Source of the DNA: Petroclostridium sp. X23 | GTDB lineage: Bacteria > Bacillota > Clostridia > SK-Y3 | NCBI RefSeq assembly: GCF_030013905.1 | Contig: NZ_CP124862.1 | Location: 930,001 to 994,000, forward strand | DNA: 64,000 bases | Reading direction: 5' to 3' | In this document: positions 33,858-43,268 of the stretch, one piece after another | Layout of the letters: each line of letters opens with the position of its first letter | Numbering within the stretch: the first letter of the stretch is position 1 | Position numbers and translations under genes: made by a program | The notes under the pieces: model-generated | Told to the model about the DNA's origin: nothing | The model's input: only the letters and a program-made list of their open reading frames with translations | The model's database searches: none

Positions 33858-34016
33858 TATATAAGTTGAATTAAAGATTTGAGTCGGAACGGCACAGGGG
33901 CCGTTCCCTACATATAACACCAAATTCCATTCATACCGGATTTGCAACTCGTAGGGAACGCCCCCCGTGGCGTTCCGTTGACTTGCAATATCCAATTATT
34001 TAATTCAACTTATATA
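33858..34016. repeat. nested palindromic MITE-like repeat
   Basis: TATATAAGTTGAATTAAA at 33858-33875 is exactly inverted at 33999-34016. Inside, CGGAACGGC...CCGTTCCCTAC is mirrored by GTAGGGAACGCC...GGCGTTCCG. There is no open frame. A related GTAGGGAACG palindrome lies at 62815-62892, so this is a dispersed repeat family, probably a miniature transposable or REP-like element. Confidence 0.75.
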
Positions 34017-34243
34017 TACATTTTACTTTTTTTAATACATCACTTCATTATTGTTAAATTCCATTATGCGTATTGTATTTTTAATATCTTTACCACCTAG
34101 CTAGTCATAACTAACAAGATATTTCTTGAAAGTTTCTATACAAAGAGGGAACTATGTAAATGTTATTGATAGCATAAAATAAGATGTTCCCACAATAGAA
34201 GTTGTTGGTATAAATAGTATAAATAATTATTGGAGGTATCTAA

Positions 34244-35278
34244 ATGAAAAAACATTCAACTTTTTTAATTACAATTTCATTATCTATTCTCATATTTATC
34301 GTCATAAGTGTTTCTTTAATTTTAAATTTTGCACGGATCACTAAAGAAGATCCTTATACAATTAATCAAATTGGTATTATCCGAGGCTCTATTCAAAGAA
34401 TCATAAAATCTGAGTTATCCGGTATTAGCAATGATGAATTAATAAACACTGTTGATGATTTACTAAATACTTTTTCTAATGAAAAAAATAGCACTACCGA
34501 AAATAATGAATACCAAACATTTTTAGATATAGTAGCCGCCAATTGGATTGGCCTTAAAAAAGATATTTATAATTATCGAATTAATCCTTCTCCTACAAAT
34601 ATAAAACGAATTACTGAAAGAAGTGAAGAACTATGGTCAGAATCAGATCGAGCCGTCTTATCTGCTCAAATCAACGCAGAAAAAAAATTTGAAGCTTTAA
34701 AAATTATTTTTTATCTACTGACTTTTGCTATGCTGTTTATTTTCTGGATTTTATTTCTTATAAAACATCATATACGTGATCGTTTGGAATTCCTAGTCAA
34801 TTACGATGAACTGACAAAAATATATAACAAAAGGTTCTTTAATGATTATATGCTTAAAGAAATCGATACTATAGAAAAACATAATTATAAGTTGTGTCTG
34901 ATCATTTTTGATATTGACCATTTCAAGAAAATCAATGACACTTTCGGACATGGCATAGGAGATGACGTACTCAGAGAAATCGCAGAAATCATTAATCAAA
35001 ACATAAGAAAATCAGATATTTTTGCTAGAATAGGCGGAGAAGAATTTGCACTGATCCTTCCTGAAACAGATATAAAAAATGCAGCCCAACTGGCAGAACG
35101 GCTAAGAAAAGCTGTAGATAGAAACCATTTCAAAAAAGTGAAACATATTACCATTAGTTTGGGCGTTGGTTCTTTTTCTACTGGGGATTCTTTCAAAAGT
35201 TTATTCGAAAAAGCTGATTCTGCTTTATATGCAGCTAAAAACAACGGTAGAAATAGAATAGAGCTTTCTTGTGTATAA
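34244..35278 (+). CDS. membrane diguanylate cyclase (GGDEF)
   Basis: A 344-residue protein. TM helix 1 is near residues 8-30, an extracytoplasmic helical sensor region spans about 30-155, TM2 lies near 157-177, and a GGDEF domain starts with VNYDELTKIYNKRFF and carries ARIGGEEFALILPE, the active-site GGEEF. No RxxD inhibitory site was seen before it. TTGGAGG precedes the ATG. It makes c-di-GMP. It is divergent from the orphan binding lipoprotein, which could deliver its ligand signal, but that is speculation. Confidence 0.92.
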   Translation: MKKHSTFLITISLSILIFIVISVSLILNFARITKEDPYTINQIGIIRGSIQRIIKSELSGISNDELINTVDDLLNTFSNEKNSTTENNEYQTFLDIVAANWIGLKKDIYNYRINPSPTNIKRITERSEELWSESDRAVLSAQINAEKKFEALKIIFYLLTFAMLFIFWILFLIKHHIRDRLEFLVNYDELTKIYNKRFFNDYMLKEIDTIEKHNYKLCLIIFDIDHFKKINDTFGHGIGDDVLREIAEIINQNIRKSDIFARIGGEEFALILPETDIKNAAQLAERLRKAVDRNHFKKVKHITISLGVGSFSTGDSFKSLFEKADSALYAAKNNGRNRIELSCV

Positions 35279-35347
35279 CACTATTTTGTATTTGTAATAT
35301 TTACCATCAGGTTTTCCAAAGAATTTTGTATAAGCTGTTTCCTGAGT

Positions 35348-35379
35348 AAAAAAAGACGGTGGAATGCCATCGTCTTTTT
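35348..35379 (+). terminator. terminator between the diguanylate cyclase and cheB
   Basis: AAAAAGACGGTGG and CCATCGTCTTTTT form a hairpin with an AATG loop and T run. It can stop transcription from both convergent genes. Confidence 0.8.
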
Positions 35380-35425
35380 AATTTAATTAATCAAGAAACG
35401 TATTAATATAACCTACAATTATTAA

Positions 35426-36463
35426 TTAATGCTTTGCTGCGACCATAGAAAAAACTGAATGAGAAATGTTTTTCAAAGACACTTGCCTGTCAACAGCTCC
35501 TATATCAAATGCAACCTTTGGCATTCCATATACAACACAGGATTGCTGGTCTTGACCGATTGTCAATGCTCCTTTTTGTTTCATATTCAAAAGTCCCTTG
35601 GCACCATCATATCCCATTCCTGTTAGTATTATTCCAATTGCATTAGCTCCAACTTTTTCTGCTACTGAATGAAATAATACATCCACCGACGGGCAGTGCC
35701 CGTTGACTTTTTCCCCTTTAAAGCAATCAACATAATACGTATTACCTTTTTTTTCTAATTTCATGTGATAATCCCCAGGAGCAATTAGCACCCTCCCGGG
35801 AATCACAACATCTCCAGTTTTAGCCTCCCTAACTTCCATCGCACATGAATTATTTAATCGTCGCGCATACATTTCTGTAAAAACCGGTGGCATATGTTGT
35901 ACGATTACAATACCGGGCATGTCTCTCGGAAAAGAGCGAATAATCTCATAAATCGCCTCCGTTCCCCCTGTAGAAGCTCCAATGGCAATAATTTTATTAT
36001 TAATAATAGAAGATGACTGTTTCTGTTCGGCTGCATACTCCCTTCTCAAATGACCCACTTTAGCAGTCGAAGCAACTTTTATCTTTATAATGAGATCGTT
36101 GATAAAAGTATCACCACTATGAACAAATTTGTAATCAGGCTTTATGACAAAATCTATTGCTCCCGCATTTAAAGCATCAAACACACTATCACTTACTGCA
36201 CTTACCATCACCACAGGAACAGGATACTGGGGCAGCAGTCGCTTTAAAAATTCTATCCCTCCCATTTTCGGCATTTCTATATCTAAGGTAAGAACATCTG
36301 GAGCAAGCTCAATAATTTTATCTCTTGCTTCAAAGGGATCACTTGCCACTCCTATCACTGCTATTCCTCGGTCAGCAGATATACCTCTTACAATTGTTTC
36401 CCTGTATAAAAGTGAGTCATCCACAACTAAGACCTTAATTCTTCTATTAGCCAACATAAACAT
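35426..36463 (-). CDS. cheB: chemotaxis protein-glutamate methylesterase CheB
   Basis: A 345-residue protein with a receiver domain (1-120; VLVVDDSLL, VLTLDIEMPKMGG) and methylesterase domain with IAIGASTGGT (Ser), VQHMPP (His) and TGMGYDGA (Asp). It removes methyl groups from, or deamidates, MCP receptors. Its ATG overlaps the stop of the cheR remnant (TAATG), indicating original co-translation. Since cheR is broken, no partner methyltransferase is seen in this window. Confidence 0.95.
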   Translation of the reverse strand: MFMLANRRIKVLVVDDSLLYRETIVRGISADRGIAVIGVASDPFEARDKIIELAPDVLTLDIEMPKMGGIEFLKRLLPQYPVPVVMVSAVSDSVFDALNAGAIDFVIKPDYKFVHSGDTFINDLIIKIKVASTAKVGHLRREYAAEQKQSSSIINNKIIAIGASTGGTEAIYEIIRSFPRDMPGIVIVQHMPPVFTEMYARRLNNSCAMEVREAKTGDVVIPGRVLIAPGDYHMKLEKKGNTYYVDCFKGEKVNGHCPSVDVLFHSVAEKVGANAIGIILTGMGYDGAKGLLNMKQKGALTIGQDQQSCVVYGMPKVAFDIGAVDRQVSLKNISHSVFSMVAAKH

Positions 36464-36690
36464 TATCCTTTCCTATACACTGCAGGCATAATATATTCAT
36501 AACTACATTCTTCTCTGTTAATGGATTCTGAATGTCCAATAAACAGATATCCTCCAGATTTTGTATATTCGTAGAACTTATTGACTAACCTCGTTTTTGT
36601 ATCTTGATCAAAATATATCATTACATTTCTACAAAAAATTACATGAAATTTTTCCTTAAAAGGAAATACATCATCCATAAGTCTGACAGC
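36463..36690 (-). pseudogene. cheR: C-terminal remnant of cheR
   Basis: Only about 71 residues remain: VFPFKEKFHVIFCRNVMIYF, then FDQDTKTRLVNKFYEY and GGYLFIGHSESI, the last third of the SAM-dependent methyltransferase CheR. The all-alpha N-terminal domain and the SAM-binding glycine loop are missing. Open reading frame continues about 90 bases upstream without family similarity. Methylation by this gene is not possible. Confidence 0.85.
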
Positions 36691-36828
36691 TCTCGAAATT
36701 CTTTTTCTTTTATCCCTATCATAAAAACCATGCAGCCAAAAGTGGAGTTCTGCAGTTCTATATAAAATGCTTTCATTCCAATTTGATTTTAGAACTCATA
36801 TTGGTTCCATTCATCTTCCTTCCATTTA

Positions 36829-38559
36829 TTAATACTTTCCAAATTCTTTATCACTAAGTGCAATTTTAGGTCTATTAACCGTAACTGCTGCCCCAGATCG
36901 GGAAGATGAAAAAAAAGAATCGTGATAGGATTCAATATCTGACGGCGGATTTTTACTTCCTTCTCCCACGTTAGATTCTGATATAACCATCTTTTTATGA
37001 TAAGATTGAGTATTTTTAAGTTTAAATCTTTGTACCATTTCCTTTAATAGATCTGCCTGACTGCTTAACTCTTCACTTGCAGCTGCACTTTCTTCTGCTG
37101 TAGCAGAATTAACCTGCACAACTTCGGATACCTGCTCTATCCCTTTATTGATTTGTGCAATACCGGTAGCCTGCTCATTGGATGAAGCAGCTATTTCGGC
37201 TACCAATCCAGTAACTTTCGATACGTCTTTTACAATTTCATCTAGCGCATTTGCTGTTTCATTTGCAGTATTGGTACCTGCCTCCACCTTTTTAATAGAT
37301 CCTTCAATTAATGCTGTCGTTTCTTTTGCCGCATTTGCACTCCTTGCTGCAAGATTCCTTACCTCTTCCGCTACCACCGCAAATCCTTTACCATGCTGAC
37401 CAGCTCTCGCTGCTTCTACCGCTGCATTCAAGGCAAGTATATTCGTCTGGAAGGCAATCTCGTCAATCACCTTAATAATTTTTGAAATATTTGATGACGA
37501 GTCATTGATCTGTTCCATGGACTTAAGCATCTCTTTCATGTGTACATTACCTTGTTCAGCGTTCTCTTTCGCCTTTTGTGCCAGTTCATTAGCCTGATTT
37601 GCATTTCCTGCGTTCTGCTTTGTCTGAGATGCAATTTCAGTGATGGAGGATGTAAGCTCTTCTATCGAACTTGCTTGTTCAGTAGCTCCCTGGGATAACC
37701 CCTGGCTGCTGTCCGATACCTGACGTGAACCGGTTGCCACCTGTCCTGCTGATATACTTATATTCGACATTACTTCATTTATATTATCTGCCATAACTCT
37801 GAATGTTTCAGCCAACGTCCCAATTTCATCTTTTGAGCGGATATCTATCATTACATCAAGATTTCCTTCGGCAATTCGATTTGCTGCCTCCATAATTGTC
37901 TTAATCGGTTTATTAATTGATGCAGATATATACATTCCTAGCAGCACAGAAATACCCATGCCCAGTACTAATAAGATGGTCATTGATGCTGTTGCAGCAT
38001 TTGCGGCACTTGTATTCCCATCGGAAGTTTCTTTTGCAAGACGTACCTTCTCATTAGAAACTTTTTCCAATTCTGCCTCCAGTTCTTTTCTTACATTATC
38101 TCCTTCTTCCAGTAACAAAACAACAGCCTCTTCATCTCTGTTATCCTTAGCTAACCGGACAACTCTTGAAGCGATTTCATCGTATCTGACTTTTAAATCT
38201 TCCAATTTTTGTACAACTTCTTGTCCTTCTTGTGTTAATAGCGTTTTCTTAAAACTATTAAGCTTCGTACTGAACTCATTATTTCTATCAGCAATTATCT
38301 TCTCATACTCATTGATTTCCGAGACATTTTTCGAAAGAATAGCATCTTTCAGATCTCCGCGCATTTTCTGGTATGATTCAACAATAACAATCAACTCAGA
38401 CAATGGTTGCGTCATCTTCTCATAAAGTTCTGTATCCAAGTATGAAAGTTTTTGAATATTTAGAATACCTATACTACCAATTCCTCCTGCTATGAGTGTG
38501 ACTATCAAAAATCCTATCAAAAGTTTTGTACTAATTTTCATATTATAAAACCAATTCAT
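36829..38559 (-). CDS. methyl-accepting chemotaxis protein
   Basis: A 576-residue receptor: TM1 near 10-30, a periplasmic-side four-helix-bundle sensor (about 35-190), TM2 near 192-213, HAMP to about 265, and a long cytoplasmic coiled coil with the hairpin tip [20 protein letters not shown]. The C-terminal DKEFGKY resembles the tether end found on clostridial MCPs. AAGGAGGG precedes the ATG at 38559. It is in the same transcript as cheW and the cheR/cheB genes. Confidence 0.95.
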   Translation of the reverse strand: MNWFYNMKISTKLLIGFLIVTLIAGGIGSIGILNIQKLSYLDTELYEKMTQPLSELIVIVESYQKMRGDLKDAILSKNVSEINEYEKIIADRNNEFSTKLNSFKKTLLTQEGQEVVQKLEDLKVRYDEIASRVVRLAKDNRDEEAVVLLLEEGDNVRKELEAELEKVSNEKVRLAKETSDGNTSAANAATASMTILLVLGMGISVLLGMYISASINKPIKTIMEAANRIAEGNLDVMIDIRSKDEIGTLAETFRVMADNINEVMSNISISAGQVATGSRQVSDSSQGLSQGATEQASSIEELTSSITEIASQTKQNAGNANQANELAQKAKENAEQGNVHMKEMLKSMEQINDSSSNISKIIKVIDEIAFQTNILALNAAVEAARAGQHGKGFAVVAEEVRNLAARSANAAKETTALIEGSIKKVEAGTNTANETANALDEIVKDVSKVTGLVAEIAASSNEQATGIAQINKGIEQVSEVVQVNSATAEESAAASEELSSQADLLKEMVQRFKLKNTQSYHKKMVISESNVGEGSKNPPSDIESYHDSFFSSSRSGAAVTVNRPKIALSDKEFGKY

Positions 38560-38672
38560 CACATAACCCTCCTTATTTGATATTCATCGATAATCTCTTT
38601 ATAATTGTCTGAAATTAAGATAACCAATACCTTATGCAACTTAATATTTACGATTATTTACCATTACCTCTT

Positions 38673-39170
38673 CTATAAAGAAGATTGATGTAATTCTTCA
38701 ATTTCTTCTTCTTTTAAAAGTTTATCACAATCGAGCAGCAGCTTTATATTATCTCCATTTTTGCCTATTCCTTTTAAGTATCTATTATAAAAACCAGTTT
38801 TCATATTTGGAGGAGACACAATATTTTCTTCATCAATTGCAAGTACTTCGCATACATAGTCAACAATCAAGCCGATAGAAATATCTTTTATATCAATCAC
38901 AATGATACATGTCCTATCGTTGTAGGGCCGGCGAGGTTTTCTAAATCTAAGTCTGACATCCATAACAGGAATAATTTTTCCTCTTAGATTAATAATTCCT
39001 CTTATGTAGTCAGGCAATTCAGGTACTTCTGTGATCTCTTGAATGCCGATAATTTCCGTTACATAACAAATTTCAATACCATACTCCTCATTTCCAACCA
39101 TAAAAGTTAAAAATCTACCTTTCTGAGTATCTTCCTCTGTTTCAATAATCTGCTCCAAAAGCTCAGCCAT
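38673..39170 (-). CDS. cheW: chemotaxis coupling protein CheW
   Basis: A 165-residue protein with KGRFLTFMVGNEEYGIEICY, the EVPELPDYIRGIINLRGKII signature and CIIVIDIKDISIGLIVDYV. It joins receptors to CheA. Length and motifs are normal. It lies between the cheA remnant and the MCP gene. Confidence 0.93.
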   Translation of the reverse strand: MAELLEQIIETEEDTQKGRFLTFMVGNEEYGIEICYVTEIIGIQEITEVPELPDYIRGIINLRGKIIPVMDVRLRFRKPRRPYNDRTCIIVIDIKDISIGLIVDYVCEVLAIDEENIVSPPNMKTGFYNRYLKGIGKNGDNIKLLLDCDKLLKEEEIEELHQSSL

Positions 39171-39193
39171 TTAAGTCACCATCCTTTTTTCAT

Positions 39194-39787
39194 TTATGAA
39201 TTCATACACCTACTAAGTATATTGTTTATATCAAGAATTAAACTCATACTGCCATCTCCGAGTATTGTTCAGCCAGCAATTCCTCTTATTCTTTTAAGAT
39301 AGTTGGGCAGTCCTTTAATCACTACTTGCTGCTCACCAATCAGTTGATCAGCAAATAAATAAGCCTTCCCAATATCACTTTCTACCATTACCATAACCCC
39401 CTCATCCCAGGAAGTGGCATTCGTATTTATTTTGAATATCTTATGTATGCGCAATATAGGATAACACTCTCCCCGTACCATGACCATGTCATTCCCGTCA
39501 CTATCAGTAATTACATTCTTTTTATCAGGTTTAAAAGATTCTTTAATTGAAGTTATCGGAGCAGTGTACTTTGATTTTCCTACTCCAATTTCCATTCCAT
39601 CAATAATCGCAAGTGTTAATGGGATTTTTATATTGATTGCCGTACCGTATTTTGGTATACTCTCTATGGAAATACTTCCGCCAATTTGTTCAATATTATT
39701 TTTAACAACATCCAGACCTACTCCCCGCCCTGAATACTCAGTAACATTTTCTTTTGTAGAAAAACAGGGAAGTAAGATATAATATGC
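39194..39787 (-). pseudogene. cheA: cheA remnant: end of kinase domain and CheW-like domain
   Basis: From about 39787 the minus strand reads CFSTKENVTEYSGRGVGLDV, the G2 box of the CheA ATPase domain, then the CheW-like regulatory domain (IPLTLAIIDGMEIGVGKSKY, VRGECYPILRIHKIFKIN). A TGA at 39269-39271 stands where CheA has Cys in RGIAG-C-TILGDG; in-frame sequence TILGDGSMSLILDINNIL continues after it. The HPt, dimerisation and N-box parts are absent; cheY begins only 32 bases upstream. So the gene has both a large deletion and a nonsense mutation. Confidence 0.85.
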
Positions 39788-39818
39788 TTCAAAACGGCAA
39801 TACTTCTTTCACTATGTC

Positions 39819-40172
39819 TTATAACTTACTCAAAGCATTTAATAAATCTTGCTCCTTAAAAGGTTTAACAAGAAACCCTTTTGCCCCTGAAAGGACAGCT
39901 TCCTTCACCATATGTTCCTGCCCCAATGCAGTAATCATAATTACTATCGCCCGTGAATCAATCTTCTTAATTTCTTTTATAGCCTGTATGCCGTCCATTA
40001 TCGGCATGGTTATATCCATTGTTACAATATCAGGATGAAGCTCTTTATACTTTTTTATAGCTATATCTCCGTTTTCGGCTTCACCCACAATATCAAATGC
40101 AGCATTTTCAAGCATTGCCCTGATTGACATTCTCATAAATGCTGCATCATCTACAATTAAAATACGTTTCAT
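39819..40172 (-). CDS. cheY: chemotaxis response regulator CheY
   Basis: A 117-residue single receiver domain: ILIVDDAAFMRM (acidic pair), IVTMDITMPIMDG (phospho-Asp), MITALGQ (Thr) and KPFKEQD (Lys). This is the classical CheY of Firmicutes that binds the flagellar switch. It is followed immediately by the cheA remnant, so its normal kinase is missing from this locus. A partial TetR-type operator lies in its promoter region (40216-40233). Confidence 0.93.
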   Translation of the reverse strand: MKRILIVDDAAFMRMSIRAMLENAAFDIVGEAENGDIAIKKYKELHPDIVTMDITMPIMDGIQAIKEIKKIDSRAIVIMITALGQEHMVKEAVLSGAKGFLVKPFKEQDLLNALSKL

Positions 40173-40215
40173 AAAAGCACCTCATATAAGTTTTGTCATT
40201 TATGATTTAAAAGTA

Positions 40216-40233
40216 TGTTATAATTAACTAACC
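40216..40233 (-). promoter_or_regulatory. degenerate TetR-type operator at the cheY promoter
   Basis: TGTTATA-ATTA-ACTAACC: one perfect half of the GGTTAGT-N4-ACTAACC palindrome and one half matching 4 of 7. A TTGAAA -35 box is at 40242-40247 on the minus strand, so the site overlaps the -10 region. Confidence 0.4.
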
Positions 40234-40315
40234 TTAATTTCTTTCAAAAAACATATCCCCTCTATAGCATATATTCCTAAGTATATTTTTAAGCATTTTC
40301 TATTTAAACTTTATC

Positions 40316-40630
40316 TTAACTCGCCATTTCAAAAGTATCTAGTAAATTAATAATCGAGAATAACTTTCTGATATTTCTGTTTGCATTTATCAAATAAATA
40401 TGTAAGCCTTTGTTATTCATAATGACTTGATTCTTTACAAGAAGGTTAATTCCCACACTATCGATATAGGTTAGTTGTTCACAATTAATTACTACATCTG
40501 TATTGGCAGCACGAGTAACCCGTTCTAAGATGATCTTTAAATTTTTTGCACTCATAATGTCAAACTCACCATCTAACATAATTTCTGTAAGGCTCCCATT
40601 CTTTACACTGATTTCAAACTTTCTGTCCAT
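40316..40630 (-). CDS. STAS-domain anti-sigma factor antagonist-like protein
   Basis: A 104-residue STAS domain: LTEIMLDGEFDIMSAKNLKI, VVINCEQLTYIDSVGINLLV with the phosphorylatable Ser of the D-S-x-G loop. The start ATG at 40630 follows AGGTGGGAGG. It would work in a partner-switching system with a kinase of the RsbW/SpoIIAB type, none of which is seen here. It is the first gene behind the TetR-type operator/promoter at 40718-40766, upstream of the che genes. Confidence 0.88.
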   Translation of the reverse strand: MDRKFEISVKNGSLTEIMLDGEFDIMSAKNLKIILERVTRAANTDVVINCEQLTYIDSVGINLLVKNQVIMNNKGLHIYLINANRNIRKLFSIINLLDTFEMAS

Positions 40631-40717
40631 ATAATTGTTCCTCCCACCTATTGGTAAATTAATTGTAGAAGCTAGTCTGTTTAATTGATTTGATAAGACT
40701 AACAAACACCATAACGT

Positions 40718-40766
40718 CGTTAGTACTAGCTAACCATATTTTATGATAAAAATAATATTTTGTCAA
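40718..40766 (-). promoter_or_regulatory. sigma-A promoter with TetR-type operator before the STAS gene
   Basis: On the minus strand TTGACA (40761-40766), 17 bases, TAAAAT (40738-40743), then the palindrome CGTTAGT-ACTA-GCTAACC (40718-40735, plus-strand reading) covering the start of transcription. The palindrome matches the operator at the TetR gene in 12 of 14 half-site positions. Confidence 0.75.
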
Positions 40767-40818
40767 GTCTTGTAAATATTTAAAATAACTTCTTATAGAT
40801 GCTGCCAAAAACTTCATA

Positions 40819-41220
40819 CTACTTTTCTGCAATTAAACCCAGTTTTTCCATCACTTCTATAAATTTCTCGGTCTCTATAGGCTTCCACGCATAGGCTTCA
40901 CACCCAGAACTATATGACTGAGTAACTGTCTTCTTATCATTTAACGCAGTAGTCATAATCACCTTTACTTTTTCTGACTCGTAAATACCTTTGTCTTTTT
41001 CAATATTCCTAATTGCTTTTAGAGTTTTCATTCCGTCCAGCTTCGGCATCATAATATCTAAACATATTAAATCATAATAGGTCTCTTCATCTAAAGCCTG
41101 TAAAAAAAGTTCAATTGCTTCCAAGCCATCTACCGCAATGTCGCATTCACCATATTTTGATAGAAATTTTTCCATAAACGTTCTACTTGCAAGATCATCT
41201 TCAACAATAAGTATCCTCAT
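40819..41220 (-). CDS. single-domain response regulator
   Basis: A 133-residue receiver domain: ILIVEDDLASRTFMEKFLSK, LICLDIMMPKLDGMKTL and AYAWKPIETEKF. There is no output domain, so it acts as a phosphate relay or binding switch. It follows the histidine kinase gene by about 50 bases on the same strand and is its likely partner. A promoter directed at the STAS/che genes lies downstream. Confidence 0.9.
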   Translation of the reverse strand: MRILIVEDDLASRTFMEKFLSKYGECDIAVDGLEAIELFLQALDEETYYDLICLDIMMPKLDGMKTLKAIRNIEKDKGIYESEKVKVIMTTALNDKKTVTQSYSSGCEAYAWKPIETEKFIEVMEKLGLIAEK

Positions 41221-41268
41221 CTAAATCATCCTCCGTGTTAGTTTTTTTATATTTGTCTATTTTCTCTC

Positions 41269-42405
41269 TCAAGTCTTAAGAGGAATTCTTATATGAAAAG
41301 TTGTTCCTTTCTCCGGCGTTGAGATAAAACCTACGGTACCCTTCAAATATTTTTCTCCTAGCAGCTTCATACTATAAGTACCCCAACCTCTTCTGTCCGA
41401 CTTAGTAGAAAAAGAATATTGAAAAATATTTTTTTGTACATTCTTTGGAATAACAGTGTCGTTATGAACCCAATACTCCAAAAAACTGTCCTTTTCTTGA
41501 ACCACTTTGCATCCAATCCTGATAACTTCACCTTTATCTGCTGCCTCCAGCGCGTTTTTAAGCATGTTGCATAATATTCTTTTTAATATAGTAACATCGC
41601 TATCAAATAAAATATTTACCGATCTATTATCAACTTCTACTTTCTTTCCTAAGCACAACATAGGCTTTTGAAACAGCCTATATACGTCATTTAAAACTTC
41701 TATTGAATATACGGTAGATATATCGGGCAGCAGTTCTTCATTTTCTGCATCTATGATTTGTTTTTGCATTTGTATTTCATCAATCAGTGCTTTAAAAGAA
41801 TTCTCCACAAACTCAACTTCTATTCGAACTTTCTCCGGCACATCCTCCTTAAGGAGCTGTATTATACCTTTTAAAGCTCCAGCGGTATTAAGGATATCAT
41901 GAAAAAATACCCTTTCCAGAAATTTCTTCTTAATCGTATCACTTTTGTCTGTGAATGAGATAACAAAGTAGTTATTGTCTCCTAGTACTATGGAAGAAAC
42001 ATGCTGGGATATTATTATTTTATCTCTATATCCATTTTTATTTATATACATAATATTCTCTTGTGCTTCTATTTCATGCCCCATTAAAAACTTATTAAGT
42101 CTACATTCTTTGCAATTCTCAGATTTTCCACATTCAGTATCAGAATCGTCGATGCATAGCAGCAGGTCTCCCGGACTTCTACCAATTAATTCAGAAAGGT
42201 GCGCAATACCGAGCATTCTTAAAAGTATTTTATTTGCATAAACAATTTCTCTACTATTATTTATAATAAAAACATACTCCCCAACTGCATCATAAGCTTG
42301 AGCAATTATCGACTCTTCTGAGAAATAAGACAGTTGTTCTTCTAAATTGTTCTTTTCACTGCCTTTATTACTTTTTAAACTCTTTAGTTCTTTCTCCTTC
42401 AGCAT
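41269..42405 (-). CDS. soluble PAS histidine kinase with Cys cluster
   Basis: A 378-residue cytoplasmic kinase without membrane helices. A PAS domain (about 38-155) holds a Cys-rich insert, TECGKSENCKECRLN. A dimerisation helix with VFFHDILNTAGALKG (phospho-His) and a HATPase domain with LCNMLKNALEAADKG (N box) and DRRGWGTYSMKLLGEKYL (G box) follow. The arrangement of four cysteines may bind metal or sense redox state; that is inference. The single-domain regulator gene follows, and the TetR gene lies upstream. Confidence 0.88.
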   Translation of the reverse strand: MLKEKELKSLKSNKGSEKNNLEEQLSYFSEESIIAQAYDAVGEYVFIINNSREIVYANKILLRMLGIAHLSELIGRSPGDLLLCIDDSDTECGKSENCKECRLNKFLMGHEIEAQENIMYINKNGYRDKIIISQHVSSIVLGDNNYFVISFTDKSDTIKKKFLERVFFHDILNTAGALKGIIQLLKEDVPEKVRIEVEFVENSFKALIDEIQMQKQIIDAENEELLPDISTVYSIEVLNDVYRLFQKPMLCLGKKVEVDNRSVNILFDSDVTILKRILCNMLKNALEAADKGEVIRIGCKVVQEKDSFLEYWVHNDTVIPKNVQKNIFQYSFSTKSDRRGWGTYSMKLLGEKYLKGTVGFISTPEKGTTFHIRIPLKT

Positions 42406-42518
42406 GTTTTCCTCCGATGATTATTTATAATAATCATAAAAATATAACCCCCCTGATCTATTCTTGTTTTGCGGTATCTTATTGTATAAATTTATTAAAG
42501 TAGTTTCTCTAATCTTCA

Positions 42519-43094
42519 TCATTCTAAAATACGTCCTAAGGCTGATAATACCTTCTCCTTTAATGAATAACTGCAGTTACTCATTTTCCATTCGAATACA
42601 AAAGACCATAGTAATCCTAAAATAATACTAGCTAGTTCTTTACTTTCAATGTTTATTTTAAACTCCCCGATAGTCTGCCCTTTTCTAATGAGTTCGTCCA
42701 CAAACTTTTGTCTTTCCTGGATGATGCATTGCATTTTATTATTTGTATCTGATTGATATCGGTACACGTCAAATGAAAATAGCACGGTTGTTATTTGCGG
42801 ATAATTTTCATAATACTCTACATATGAATTGATAAAGTAATTTAATCCATCTTTAGGATTCATATTATTGTCTCTAATAGTATTTCGGATACCTTCATCA
42901 AAAGTTGAAAATCTTTCAAGTATTGTTAAAATGACCTCTTGCTTTCCCGAAAATTGCTTATAAACAGCCGGTTCTGTAATCCCTTGTCGTTTAGCGATTT
43001 CTTTCATGGTTAAACCTTGTATGCCCACTTCATCTAAAATATCAATGGCACAGATAATAATCTTTTCTTTTCTCTTGAGATATTTCCTATACAT
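42519..43094 (-). CDS. TetR family transcriptional regulator
   Basis: About 191 residues. The N-terminal helix-turn-helix is GLTMKEIAKRQGITEPAVYK, followed by QFSGKQEVILTILERF; the ligand domain is all-helical. The ATG at 43094 is chosen with AGAGGTGG upstream; a GTG at 43103 is possible. A perfect 24-base palindrome (TTAGGTTAGT-ATTC-ACTAACCTAA) stands between its -10 box and its start codon, the usual autoregulation site. The same motif precedes the STAS/che genes and the PAS-GGDEF-EAL gene, so it probably controls them. Confidence 0.9.
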   Translation of the reverse strand: MYRKYLKRKEKIIICAIDILDEVGIQGLTMKEIAKRQGITEPAVYKQFSGKQEVILTILERFSTFDEGIRNTIRDNNMNPKDGLNYFINSYVEYYENYPQITTVLFSFDVYRYQSDTNNKMQCIIQERQKFVDELIRKGQTIGEFKINIESKELASIILGLLWSFVFEWKMSNCSYSLKEKVLSALGRILE

Positions 43095-43106
43095 ATCCTC
43101 CACCTC

Positions 43107-43158
43107 TTAGGTTAGTATTCACTAACCTAATATTATTCAAAAAAAAACAATTTGTCAA
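43107..43158 (-). promoter_or_regulatory. promoter and palindromic operator of the TetR gene
   Basis: On the minus strand TTGACA (43153-43158), 17 bases, TAATAT (43130-43135), then the palindrome 43107-43130 with 10-base arms. It is the best copy of the shared GGTTAGT-N4-ACTAACC motif. Confidence 0.8.
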
Positions 43159-43268
43159 GTTAAATTTGCAAAGACCTTACAAATCGATAAAAAATGCAAA
43201 ATGCTTTTTAAATGTTCTAGTCTTCATTGAAAATTTCTATAGAATATTTATTTTTTTAAAAAAAGTAT

